This document shows, in pieces, positions 21,823 to 30,009 of a stretch of 36,862 bases of DNA. A program made the translations under genes and the position numbers. This DNA comes from Pseudomonas piscis (GTDB lineage: Bacteria > Pseudomonadota > Gammaproteobacteria > Pseudomonadales > Pseudomonadaceae): positions 1 through 36,862 of the forward strand of contig NZ_WHUV01000011.1 in the NCBI RefSeq assembly GCF_009380155.1, read 5' to 3'. The first letter of the stretch is position 1; every line of letters begins with the position of its first letter. The notes below the pieces were generated by a model, which was not told where the DNA came from, did no database searches, and saw only the letters and a list, made by a program, of their open reading frames with translations.

Positions 21823-24760
21823 CCTGACCCAGATGATCCTGATCAGCGCCGCCTACCTGCTGGTGCTGTTCGGGGTGGCCTGGATCAGCGAGCGTGGCAT
21901 GATCCCGCGCTCGATCATCCGCCACCCGCTGACCTACACCCTGTCGCTGGGGGTCTATGCCAGTGCCTGGGCCTTCTACGGTACCGTGGGCCTGGCCTAC
22001 CAGTACGGCTACGGCTTCCTCTCAAGCTACCTGGGGGTTTCCGGGGCCTTCCTGTTGGCGCCGGTGCTGCTGTATCCGATCTTGAAGATCACCCGCACCT
22101 ACCAACTGTCGTCACTGGCCGACCTCTTCGCCTTCCGCTTCCGCAGTACCTGGGCCGGGGCCCTGACCACCATCTTCATGCTGGTCGGAGTCCTGCCGCT
22201 GCTGGCCCTGCAAATCCAGACGGTGGCCGACTCAATCGGCATCCTGACCCATGAACCGGTACAGCATCGAGTGGCCCTGAGCTTCTGCGCGCTGATCACG
22301 CTGTTCACCATCTTCTTCGGTTCACGGCACATCGCCACCCGGGAGAAACACGAGGGCCTGGTGTTCGCCATCGCCTTCGAGTCGGTGATCAAGCTGATCG
22401 CCATCGGTGGCGTGGGCCTGTATGCGCTGTATGGGGTGTTCGACGGACCACAGCAGCTGGAACTCTGGCTGTTGCAGAACCAGACGGCCCTCGCCGCCCT
22501 GCACACGCCATTGCAGGAAGGCCCATGGCGCACCCTGCTGCTGGTGTTCTTCGCCTCGGCGATCGTCATGCCGCACATGTACCACATGACCTTCACCGAG
22601 AACCTCAACCCCCGTGCCCTGGTCAGCGCCAGTTGGGGATTGCCGCTGTTCCTGCTGTTGATGAGCCTGGCGGTGCCGCTGATCCTCTGGGCCGGCCTCA
22701 AGCTCGGCGCCACTACCAACCCGGAATACTTCACCCTGGGCATCGGCATCGCCGCCGACAGCCCCGCCCTGGCGCTGATGGCCTACGTCGGTGGGTTATC
22801 GGCCGCCAGCGGCCTGATCATCGTCACCACGCTGGCACTGTCGGGGATGGCTCTTAACCACCTGGTGCTGCCGCTGTACCAGCCGCCGGCGGAAGGCAAT
22901 ATCTATCGCTGGCTGAAGTGGACCCGGCGCGCGCTCATCGTCGCCATCATCATGGCCGGCTATGCCTTCTACCTGCTGCTGGGGGCCGAGCAAGACCTGG
23001 CCAACCTGGGGATCGTGGCCTTCGTCGCCACCTTGCAGTTCCTTCCCGGGGTGCTCTCGGTCCTGTACTGGCCGACCGCCAACCGCCGTGGCTTCATCGC
23101 CGGCCTGTTGGCGGGCATCCTGGTCTGGATGGTGACCATGCTGCTGCCGCTGGTGGGCAACCTGCAGGGCTTCTACATTCCCCTGCTGAACATGATCTAC
23201 GTCCTGGACGACACCAGCTGGCACATGGCGGCCATCGCTTCGCTGGCAGCCAACGTGCTGATGTTCACCTTGATCTCGCTATTCACCAACGCCAGCTCCG
23301 AGGAGGCCAGTGCCGCCGAAGCTTGCGCGGTGGACAACGTACGCCGACCGCAGCGCCGGGAGCTGCACGCGGCCTCGCCCCAGGAGTTCGCCACCCAGCT
23401 GGCCAAGCCACTGGGGGCCAAGGCCGCGCAGAAAGAAGTGGAACAGGCCCTGCGCGATCTCTACCTGCCCTTCGACGAACGCCGCCCCTATGCGCTGCGA
23501 CGCCTGCGGGACCGCATCGAGGCCAACCTGTCCGGGCTGATGGGGCCCAGCGTGGCCCAGGACATGGTGGAGACCTTCCTGCCCTACAAGGCCGGTGGCG
23601 AGAACTACGTGACCGAGGACATCCACTTCATCGAGAGCCGGCTCGAGGACTACCACTCGCGCCTCACTGGCCTGGCCGCCGAGCTCGACGCCCTGCGTCG
23701 CTACCACCGGCAAACCCTGCAAGAGCTACCGATGGGCGTCTGCTCCCTGGCCAAGGACCAGGAGATCCTGATGTGGAACAAGGCCATGGAGGAACTCACC
23801 GGGATTCCCGCCCAGCATGTGGTGGGGTCGCGCCTGGGTACCATCGCCAACCCGTGGAGGGACCTGCTCCAGGGCTTCATCGACCTGCCCGACGAGCACC
23901 TGCACAAGCAACATCTGGCCCTGGACGGCCAGACCCGCTGGCTGAACCTGCACAAGGCGGCCATCGACGAGCCCTTGGCGCCGGGCAACAGCGGCCTGGT
24001 GTTGCTGGTGGAGGACCTGACCGAGACCCAGACCCTGGAAGACAAGCTGGTGCACTCCGAGCGCCTGGCCAGTATCGGCCGACTGGCCGCCGGGGTCGCC
24101 CATGAAATCGGCAACCCGGTCACCGGCATCGCCTGCCTGGCGCAGAACCTGCGCGAGGAACGCGAGGAAGATGGCGAACTGACGGAGATCAGCGAGCAGA
24201 TCCTGGAGCAGACCAAACGCATCTCGCGCATCGTCCAGTCGCTGATGAGTTTCGCCCATGCCGGCAGCCACCAGCACAACGACGAAGCCGTATGCCTGGC
24301 CGAAGTGGCCCAGGATGCCATCGGCCTCCTGGCGCTGAACCGGCGTAATTTCGAGGTGCAGTTCTTCAATTTGTGCGATCCCGACCACTGGGTGGATGGC
24401 GATCCCCAGCGCCTGGCCCAGGTGTTGATCAACCTGCTGTCCAATGCCCGCGACGCCTCCCCCGCCGGGAGCGCGGTACGCGTCAAGAGCGAGGCTTTCG
24501 AGCATACGGTCGATCTGATCGTGGAAGATGAAGGCAGCGGCATTCCCAAGAACATCATGGACCGATTGTTCGAACCGTTTTTCACCACCAAGGATCCAGG
24601 GGAAGGCACCGGTCTGGGCCTTGCACTGGTCTATTCCATCGTTGAAGAGCATTATGGACAAATCACCATCGACAGCCCGGCCGATCCACAGAGCCAGCGC
24701 GGCACCCGTATTCGAGTGACCTTGCCGCGCCATGTCGAAGCGACGTCCGCTGTGAACTGA
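21806..24760 (+). CDS. cbrA: CbrA, transporter-linked sensor histidine kinase
   Basis: A 984-residue kinase that with CbrB controls carbon/nitrogen source use. Residues about 1-490 form a sodium:solute-symporter-like (SLC5) domain with around 13 membrane helices. A STAC-type linker follows, then a PAS domain from about residue 635 (LPMGVCSLAKDQEILMWNKA) and the kinase core. The phosphorylated His is residue 766 in GVAHEIGNPV; the N box LINLLSNARDA and G boxes DEGSGIP and GTGLGLAL are intact. ATG 21806 has AGAG eight bases upstream; 21812 is a possible alternative. The fused permease can itself move histidine in studied pseudomonads. Confidence 0.96.
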   Translation: MPMSFSLTQMILISAAYLLVLFGVAWISERGMIPRSIIRHPLTYTLSLGVYASAWAFYGTVGLAYQYGYGFLSSYLGVSGAFLLAPVLLYPILKITRTYQLSSLADLFAFRFRSTWAGALTTIFMLVGVLPLLALQIQTVADSIGILTHEPVQHRVALSFCALITLFTIFFGSRHIATREKHEGLVFAIAFESVIKLIAIGGVGLYALYGVFDGPQQLELWLLQNQTALAALHTPLQEGPWRTLLLVFFASAIVMPHMYHMTFTENLNPRALVSASWGLPLFLLLMSLAVPLILWAGLKLGATTNPEYFTLGIGIAADSPALALMAYVGGLSAASGLIIVTTLALSGMALNHLVLPLYQPPAEGNIYRWLKWTRRALIVAIIMAGYAFYLLLGAEQDLANLGIVAFVATLQFLPGVLSVLYWPTANRRGFIAGLLAGILVWMVTMLLPLVGNLQGFYIPLLNMIYVLDDTSWHMAAIASLAANVLMFTLISLFTNASSEEASAAEACAVDNVRRPQRRELHAASPQEFATQLAKPLGAKAAQKEVEQALRDLYLPFDERRPYALRRLRDRIEANLSGLMGPSVAQDMVETFLPYKAGGENYVTEDIHFIESRLEDYHSRLTGLAAELDALRRYHRQTLQELPMGVCSLAKDQEILMWNKAMEELTGIPAQHVVGSRLGTIANPWRDLLQGFIDLPDEHLHKQHLALDGQTRWLNLHKAAIDEPLAPGNSGLVLLVEDLTETQTLEDKLVHSERLASIGRLAAGVAHEIGNPVTGIACLAQNLREEREEDGELTEISEQILEQTKRISRIVQSLMSFAHAGSHQHNDEAVCLAEVAQDAIGLLALNRRNFEVQFFNLCDPDHWVDGDPQRLAQVLINLLSNARDASPAGSAVRVKSEAFEHTVDLIVEDEGSGIPKNIMDRLFEPFFTTKDPGEGTGLGLALVYSIVEEHYGQITIDSPADPQSQRGTRIRVTLPRHVEATSAVN

Positions 24761-24782
24761 GACCGTCGAGAGAATTGAATCA

Positions 24783-26201
24783 ATGCCGCATATTCTGATC
24801 GTCGAAGACGAAACCATCATCCGCTCCGCCTTGCGACGCCTGCTGGAACGCAACCAGTATCAGGTCAGCGAGGCCGGTTCGGTGCAGGAAGCACAGGAAC
24901 GCTTCAGTATTCCCACGTTCGACCTGATCGTCAGCGACCTGCGTTTGCCAGGCGCCCCGGGCACCGAGCTGATCAAGCTGGGCCAAGGTAAGCCGGTGCT
25001 GATCATGACCAGCTACGCCAGCCTGCGCTCGGCCGTGGACTCGATGAAAATGGGAGCGGTGGACTACATCGCCAAGCCGTTCGACCACGACGAGATGCTC
25101 CAGGCCGTGGCACGTATCCTGCGGGACCGGCAAAGCGCCGACCAGGCACCGGCCGAGCGGCCAGCCGGCAAGGCCGCCGGCACCGACAAGAGCGCGGCCG
25201 GCAACGGCGAGATCGGTATCATCGGCTCCTGCGCGCCCATGCAGGATCTGTACGGCAAGATCCGCAAGGTGGCGCCAACCGATTCCAATGTACTGATCCA
25301 GGGTGAATCCGGTACCGGCAAGGAGCTGGTGGCCCGGGCGCTGCACAACCTGTCCAAGCGCGCCAAGGCGCCGATGATCTCGGTGAACTGTGCGGCCATT
25401 CCGGAAACCCTGATCGAATCCGAACTGTTCGGCCATGAAAAAGGCGCGTTCACCGGCGCCAGTGCCGGACGTGCCGGCCTGGTGGAAGCGGCCGACGGCG
25501 GCACACTGTTCCTCGACGAAATCGGCGAGCTGCCGCTGGAGGCCCAGGCTCGCTTGCTGCGGGTCTTGCAGGAGGGCGAGATCCGCCGCGTGGGTTCGGT
25601 GCAGTCGCAGAAGGTCGATGTCCGCCTGATCGCCGCGACCCACCGCGACCTCAAGAGCCTGTCGAAGATCGGCCAGTTCCGTGAAGACCTGTATTACCGC
25701 CTGCACGTGATTGCCTTGAAGCTGCCGGCCCTGCGTGAGCGCGGCGCCGACGTCAACGAAATCGCCAACGCCTTCCTCACCCGCCAAAGTGCGCGCATCG
25801 GCCGTACGGACCTGAAGTTCGCCGCCGATGCCGAACAAGCGATCCGCCATTATTCCTGGCCCGGTAACGTGCGTGAGCTGGAAAACGCCGTCGAGCGCGC
25901 GGTGATCCTGTGCGAGAGCCCGGAAATCTCCGCGGACCTGCTGGGCATCGACATCGAGCTGAGCGACCTGGAAGACGAGGACTTCGGCAGCCTGGCGCCG
26001 CAAACGGCACCGACCAGCCATGAGCCCACCGAAGACCTGTCCCTGGAAGACTACTTCCAGCACTTCGTCCTCGAGCACCAGGACCACATGACCGAGACCG
26101 AGCTGGCACGCAAGCTGGGCGTCAGCCGCAAGTGCCTGTGGGAACGCCGCCAGCGCCTGGGTATCCCACGGCGCAAGAGCGGGGTGACCAGCGAAAGCTG
26201 A
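24783..26201 (+). CDS. cbrB: CbrB, sigma-54-dependent response regulator
   Basis: A 472-residue NtrC-family activator. The receiver has Asp52 (LIVSDLRLP) as the phosphorylation site. The AAA+ domain has Walker A GESGTGKE (about residues 174-181) and the sigma-54 contact loop GAFTGA (about 221-226). The C-terminus is a Fis-type helix-turn-helix (ELARKLGVSRKCLWERRQRLGI). It starts 22 bases after cbrA. Its best-known target is the crcZ promoter just downstream, where both its operators and a sigma-54 promoter are visible. Confidence 0.97.
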   Translation: MPHILIVEDETIIRSALRRLLERNQYQVSEAGSVQEAQERFSIPTFDLIVSDLRLPGAPGTELIKLGQGKPVLIMTSYASLRSAVDSMKMGAVDYIAKPFDHDEMLQAVARILRDRQSADQAPAERPAGKAAGTDKSAAGNGEIGIIGSCAPMQDLYGKIRKVAPTDSNVLIQGESGTGKELVARALHNLSKRAKAPMISVNCAAIPETLIESELFGHEKGAFTGASAGRAGLVEAADGGTLFLDEIGELPLEAQARLLRVLQEGEIRRVGSVQSQKVDVRLIAATHRDLKSLSKIGQFREDLYYRLHVIALKLPALRERGADVNEIANAFLTRQSARIGRTDLKFAADAEQAIRHYSWPGNVRELENAVERAVILCESPEISADLLGIDIELSDLEDEDFGSLAPQTAPTSHEPTEDLSLEDYFQHFVLEHQDHMTETELARKLGVSRKCLWERRQRLGIPRRKSGVTSES

Positions 26202-26221
26202 TACCTGTGCGACCTGGTGAG

Positions 26222-26272
26222 GTAACACCGGGTTTGTGAAAAAAACTGTTACCCCTGTAAGTGGACGTAACA
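26222..26272 (+). promoter_or_regulatory. CbrB operator array upstream of crcZ
   Basis: GTAACA at 26222-26227, TGTTAC at 26247-26252 and GTAACA at 26267-26272, plus GTAACG at 26289-26294. The TGTTAC and the following GTAACA are separated by exactly 14 bases, the arrangement I recall for CbrB sites. The array lies 100-150 bases before the sigma-54 promoter, a normal enhancer distance, and sits in the 3' end of cbrB's own transcript. Confidence 0.75.
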
Positions 26273-26276
26273 GAAG

Positions 26277-26311
26277 CCGGGGCTAAAGGTAACGAAGCCC
26301 CGGTTTTTTTT
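26277..26311 (+). terminator. cbrB intrinsic terminator
   Basis: Stem CCGGGGCT/AGCCCCGG (26277-26284 with 26296-26303) with an 11-nt loop, followed by eight T residues (26304-26311). It separates cbrB from crcZ, and its loop carries a GTAACG. Confidence 0.93.
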
Positions 26312-26370
26312 GCCTCGAGAAAAGCAGCCCACCCCGCCTAACCCCTTGTTTTATTGGGCTTTGCAAAAGT

Positions 26371-26385
26371 TGGCACGGCACCTGC
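26371..26385 (+). promoter_or_regulatory. Sigma-54 promoter of crcZ
   Basis: TGGCAC (26371-26376) and CTGC (26382-26385) give a GG-N10-GC spacing. This is the -24/-12 promoter for RpoN, with transcription expected to start about 12 bases later, near 26397. Confidence 0.9.
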
Positions 26386-26396
26386 TATATGTTTGG

Positions 26397-26763
26397 TACA
26401 AGAACAATAACAAGCAATGCACAAGACAATAAAAATAAGACGAATCGACTCACGCATAACAAAAACAACACGGCGGAGGCGCAGCTAACTGATTCTTTTG
26501 AAGAGGCGTTGTATTTGGGGCTTGCCCCACAACCAGGCTGAGAACAACAAAAACTGCCCTAAAGCAGAGCCTGAACTGGTTGGATCGAAAGATCATTGCA
26601 ACTCAGCGATCAAAGCAATCCGTTTGCTCTTGGCTCCCGATTGGGAGGGCCACTCTGGACAAACCAGATGGCAAGGGCGTTAAACAAAAACAAGAAGCCC
26701 GAAACCAATAATAAAAATAGAGCACGCAACTATTCTGGGGGAGCTTCGGCTCCCCTTGTGGTT
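26397..26763 (+). ncRNA. crcZ: CrcZ, Hfq-titrating small RNA
   Basis: About 365 nt from the sigma-54 promoter to a hairpin GGGGAGC/GCTCCCC (26738-26755). Its hallmark A-rich (AAN repeat) clusters that bind the distal face of Hfq are seen at about 26400-26417, 26425-26440, 26457-26472, 26541-26554, 26681-26698 and 26702-26720. CrcZ relieves Hfq/Crc repression of catabolic mRNAs when preferred carbon sources run out. The segment around 26450-26490 (CACGCATAACAAAAAC then GGCGGAGGCG) looks like the conserved CrcZ core. The T-tract after the terminator stem is weak (TTGTGGTT), so the 3' end is approximate. Confidence 0.92.
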
Positions 26764-26935
26764 CCTGGCGTTCAGCCATCGCCTCACCTCCATTCCCACG
26801 ACTCATCCTGATGGAATGTCCTGTGCATAAGTCGCGGCAGCTTCCTACACCATCCTTCGACTAAATGCTAGAATCCCCGCCCATCATGCGGTCATTCTTC
26901 GTTTTGGCCGAACATTCCTTCAAACAGTGCATCCC

Positions 26936-28333
26936 ATGCTGAAGAAGCTGTTCCAGTCATTCCGTTCTCCCTTGCGTCGTACGCAACATAAACGCAGCAC
27001 CCCTGAAGTGCTCAACAGCAGCCAGCATTCGCTGCAGCGCGCCCAGTTCAGCCGGTATGCGGTCAACATCGTCGAACGCCTGCAGAACGCCGGCTACCAG
27101 GCCTACCTGGTGGGTGGCTGCGTCCGCGACATGCTGCTCAACATCACCCCCAAGGATTTCGACGTCGCCACCAGCGCCACGCCGGAACAGGTCCGGGCCG
27201 AGTTTCGCAATGCGCGAATCATTGGCCGGCGGTTCAAGCTGGTGCACATCCACTTCGGTCGCGAAATCATCGAGGTGGCGACCTTCCGCGCCAATCACCC
27301 GCAGAACGAAGACGAAGAGGACAGCAACCAATCCTCGCGCAACGAAAGCGGGCGGATCCTGCGGGACAACGTCTACGGCACCCTGGAGGATGACGCGCAA
27401 CGCCGCGACTTCACCATCAATGCCCTGTACTACGACCCGGTCAGCGAACGCATCCTCGACTATGCCAATGGCGTCCACGACATTCGCAACAACCTGGTGC
27501 GTCTGATCGGCGATCCGCGCAAGCGCTACCAGGAAGATCCTGTGCGCATGCTGCGAGCGGTGCGCTTTGCCGCCAAGCTGAACTTCGGGATCGAGAAGCA
27601 CACCGCCGCACCGATCCGCGAACTGGCGCCGATGCTGCGGGAAATCCCTTCGGCGCGCCTGTTCGAGGAAGTGCTCAAGCTGTTCCTCTCCGGCCATGCC
27701 GCCGATACCTTCGAGATGCTGGTGGACCTGCAGCTGTTCGATCCGCTGTTCCCAGCCAGTGCCGAAGCCCTGGAATACAACCCGACCTACACCCATACGC
27801 TGATCAGCGAGGCATTGGCCAACACCGATCTGCGGATCAAGCAGAACAAACCGGTAACCCCGGCCTTCCTGTTCGCTGCCCTGCTCTGGCCGGCCCTGCC
27901 TGCCCGAGTCCTGCACCTGCAGGAACGCGGCATGCCGCCGATCCCGGCCATGCAGGAAGCCGCCCACGAACTGATCGCCGAACAGTGCCAGCGCATCGCC
28001 ATCCCCAAACGTTTCACCATGCCGATCCGTGAGATCTGGGACATGCAGGAGCGCCTGCCGCGCCGCAGTGGCAAGCGAGCCGACCAATTGCTGGACAATC
28101 CACGCTTCCGCGCCGGCTACGACTTCCTGCTGCTACGCGAAAGCGCCGGCGAACAAACCGACGGCCTCGGTGAATGGTGGACCGACTACCAGGACGCCAA
28201 TGACACCGAACGTCGCGACATGATCCGTGACCTCAGCGGCAAGGACGATGCCAGTGGCGCGCCACGCAAACGCCGGCGCAGCGGTGGTGCCAAGCGCAAG
28301 CGGGCCGGCGGCGCCGATACGTCGGGCGAATGA
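26936..28333 (+). CDS. pcnB: Poly(A) polymerase I
   Basis: A 465-residue class II nucleotidyltransferase that adds 3' poly(A) tails to RNA and so promotes decay. The head motif LVGGCVRDMLLN, followed by KDFDVAT carrying the catalytic aspartates, lies near residues 60-80. RRFKLVHI and the RNA-binding neck region (DPVRMLRAVRFAAKL) follow. The C-terminus is a very basic tail (RKRRRSGGAKRKRAGG). I favour ATG 26936 (MLKKLFQSF). A GTG three codons earlier is possible, and neither has a good Shine-Dalgarno, which would keep expression low. It is followed by folK after three bases. A weak TAGAAT -10 lies near 26868. Confidence 0.92.
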   Translation: MLKKLFQSFRSPLRRTQHKRSTPEVLNSSQHSLQRAQFSRYAVNIVERLQNAGYQAYLVGGCVRDMLLNITPKDFDVATSATPEQVRAEFRNARIIGRRFKLVHIHFGREIIEVATFRANHPQNEDEEDSNQSSRNESGRILRDNVYGTLEDDAQRRDFTINALYYDPVSERILDYANGVHDIRNNLVRLIGDPRKRYQEDPVRMLRAVRFAAKLNFGIEKHTAAPIRELAPMLREIPSARLFEEVLKLFLSGHAADTFEMLVDLQLFDPLFPASAEALEYNPTYTHTLISEALANTDLRIKQNKPVTPAFLFAALLWPALPARVLHLQERGMPPIPAMQEAAHELIAEQCQRIAIPKRFTMPIREIWDMQERLPRRSGKRADQLLDNPRFRAGYDFLLLRESAGEQTDGLGEWWTDYQDANDTERRDMIRDLSGKDDASGAPRKRRRSGGAKRKRAGGADTSGE

Positions 28334-28336
28334 CCG

Positions 28337-28816
28337 ATGGAGCGTATCTATATCGGCCTGGGCAGCAACCTGGCGGATCCCGAGGAGCAACTGCGCAGCG
28401 CCATCGAGGCCCTGGGGAAGATTTCCGCGAGCCGTCTGCATGGCGTTTCGGCGTTCTACCAAAGCGATTCGCTGTTGCCCGGCCAACCGCGCTTCACCAA
28501 CGCCGTGGCGGCGCTGGACAGCGCCCTCGAGCCGCTGCAATTGCTCGATGCGCTGCAAGCCATCGAGCAACAACAAGGCCGGGAACGCCACGAACGCTGG
28601 GGCCCAAGGACCCTGGACCTGGACATCCTGGTGTTCGGTGATCGGCTGATCGACGAACCCCGCCTCAAAGTCCCGCACTACCACATGCAGGCCCGCCCCT
28701 TCGTCCTCTATCCCCTGGCGGAACTGGCTCCGGCCGACCTGCAGCTGGCCGATGGCCGCAGCCTGCGGGAACTGCTCGCCGCCTGCCCATTTGTCGGCCT
28801 GGAACGCCAGGCCTGA
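28337..28816 (+). CDS. folK: 6-hydroxymethyl-7,8-dihydropterin pyrophosphokinase
   Basis: A 159-residue HPPK enzyme of folate synthesis, transferring pyrophosphate from ATP to hydroxymethyl-dihydropterin. GLGSNLADP is near the N-terminus, FTNAVAAL follows, and the signature RWGPRTLDLDILVFG lies near residues 88-102. The catalytic arginine and aspartates are intact. It starts three bases after the pcnB stop, so the two are co-transcribed. Confidence 0.95.
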   Translation: MERIYIGLGSNLADPEEQLRSAIEALGKISASRLHGVSAFYQSDSLLPGQPRFTNAVAALDSALEPLQLLDALQAIEQQQGRERHERWGPRTLDLDILVFGDRLIDEPRLKVPHYHMQARPFVLYPLAELAPADLQLADGRSLRELLAACPFVGLERQA

Positions 28817-28832
28817 CAGCTGAAACGCATCA

Positions 28833-28872
28833 GTAACGGCGGTAACACTACCGCCGTAACAATGCGGTAACA
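28833..28872 (+). repeat. Cluster of four GTAAC(A/G) repeats before panB
   Basis: GTAACG at 28833 and GTAACA at 28842, 28856 and 28867 are in direct orientation within 40 bases. The copies at 28842 and 28867 share the longer GCGGTAACAC. Part of the cluster forms a hairpin GGCGGTA/TACCGCC (28838-28855), which may serve as a weak folK terminator. The hexamer equals the CbrB half-site seen before crcZ, but no TGTTAC partner or sigma-54 promoter was found here. The remaining sequence up to panB contains a short palindrome CGCCCC/GGGGCG near 29062 and one weak ORF. Confidence 0.5.
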
Positions 28873-28953
28873 CATCTAATTGACTTCCAGAGTTCTCCTC
28901 ACGACTATAGGCGTCCCGTTGCCGCCATCACGGCGTTAAAGGGCGCAATTCAA

Positions 28954-29118
28954 GTGAAGCTTGTTCGCGGCGAACCCGGGAAACGCCAGGCAGAGGCAGT
29001 GATGCAAGGGCGGAGCACCCGTCGGCACGCGACCTTTTTCCACCATGGCAAGCTGTACATGACGCCCCACGGGGGCGTATCCGGGATCGTTCAAATCGCT
29101 TGGAAGCAGGCTGTATAA
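28954..29118 (+). CDS. Doubtful small ORF in the panB leader
   Basis: A GTG-started frame of 54 codons ending TAA at 29116-29118, with internal ATGs at 29002 and 29059. Its end (GKLYMTPHGGVSGIVQIAWKQ) looks moderately protein-like, but there is no clear Shine-Dalgarno and no family I recognise. A minus-strand frame covers the same bases. It lies in the 390-base gap between folK and panB. It could equally be untranslated leader. Confidence 0.2.
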   Translation: MKLVRGEPGKRQAEAVMQGRSTRRHATFFHHGKLYMTPHGGVSGIVQIAWKQAV

Positions 29119-29208
29119 GCACGACAAAAGACCGTGCGCCTGAACAACGAAGAATCACGCGCGTTACTCGCAGTAGTTTCCAAAGCGCCTGAATGAGGAC
29201 CCCTTTTC

Positions 29209-30009
29209 ATGCCAGACATCACTCTGACCACCCTGCAAAGCCTCAAGCAGAAAGGTGAGAAAATCACCATGCTGACCTGCTATGACGCCACCTTCGCCCA
29301 CACATGCAACGAAGCCGGCGTCGAAGTCCTGCTGGTCGGCGACTCCCTGGGCATGGTCTTGCAAGGGCACGACAGCACATTGCCAGTCACCGTCGCCGAC
29401 ATGGCCTACCATGTCGCAGCGGTGAAACGCGGCAACAGCGGGGCCCTGATCCTCGCCGACCTGCCCTTCATGTCCTACGCCACCACTGAACAGGCCCTGA
29501 GCAGTTCGGCGCAGCTGATGCAGGCTGGTGCGCACATGGTCAAGATCGAAGGCGCGGCCTGGCTGGCCGAACCGGTCCGCCTGCTGAACGAGCGTGGCGT
29601 CCCGGTCTGCGTGCACATGGGGCTGACCCCACAGACCGTGAACGTCCTGGGCGGCTACAAGGTCCAGGGACGCAACGAGAGCCAGGCCCGGCAGATGCGT
29701 GCCGACGCCATCGCCCTGGAACAGGCCGGTGCGGCCATGCTGCTGCTCGAATGCGTGCCCAGCGAGCTGGCGGCGGAAATCACCCAGGCGGTGAAGATCC
29801 CGGTAATCGGCATCGGTGCCGGCAGCGCCACCGATGGCCAGGTGCTGGTGCTCCACGACATGCTGGGCCTGTCCCTCACCGGCCGTTCGCCCAAGTTCGT
29901 GAAGAACTTCATGACCGGCAAGGACAGCATCCAGGCGGCGCTGAGCGCCTACGTGCAGGAAGTCAAGGCCGTCACCTTCCCTGGTGCCGAACACGGGTTC
30001 TCCGCATGA
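29209..30009 (+). CDS. panB: 3-methyl-2-oxobutanoate hydroxymethyltransferase
   Basis: A 266-residue enzyme that transfers a hydroxymethyl group from methylene-tetrahydrofolate to ketoisovalerate, giving ketopantoate for pantothenate and CoA. The metal-binding motifs MLTCYDATFA and LLVGDSLGMV (residues about 23-52), LECVPSELA and GIGAGSATDGQVLV are intact. GAGGA lies 11 bases before the ATG. It uses ketoisovalerate from the valine pathway, whose ilvIHC genes lie at the other end of the window, and folate, whose folK gene is just upstream. panC starts inside its stop codon. Confidence 0.96.
   Translation: MPDITLTTLQSLKQKGEKITMLTCYDATFAHTCNEAGVEVLLVGDSLGMVLQGHDSTLPVTVADMAYHVAAVKRGNSGALILADLPFMSYATTEQALSSSAQLMQAGAHMVKIEGAAWLAEPVRLLNERGVPVCVHMGLTPQTVNVLGGYKVQGRNESQARQMRADAIALEQAGAAMLLLECVPSELAAEITQAVKIPVIGIGAGSATDGQVLVLHDMLGLSLTGRSPKFVKNFMTGKDSIQAALSAYVQEVKAVTFPGAEHGFSA

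Noticed and set aside
28928..29158. 76-codon minus-strand ORF in the panB leader
   Set aside because: No Shine-Dalgarno or family, and it overlaps another weak frame. Not enough to call either a gene.
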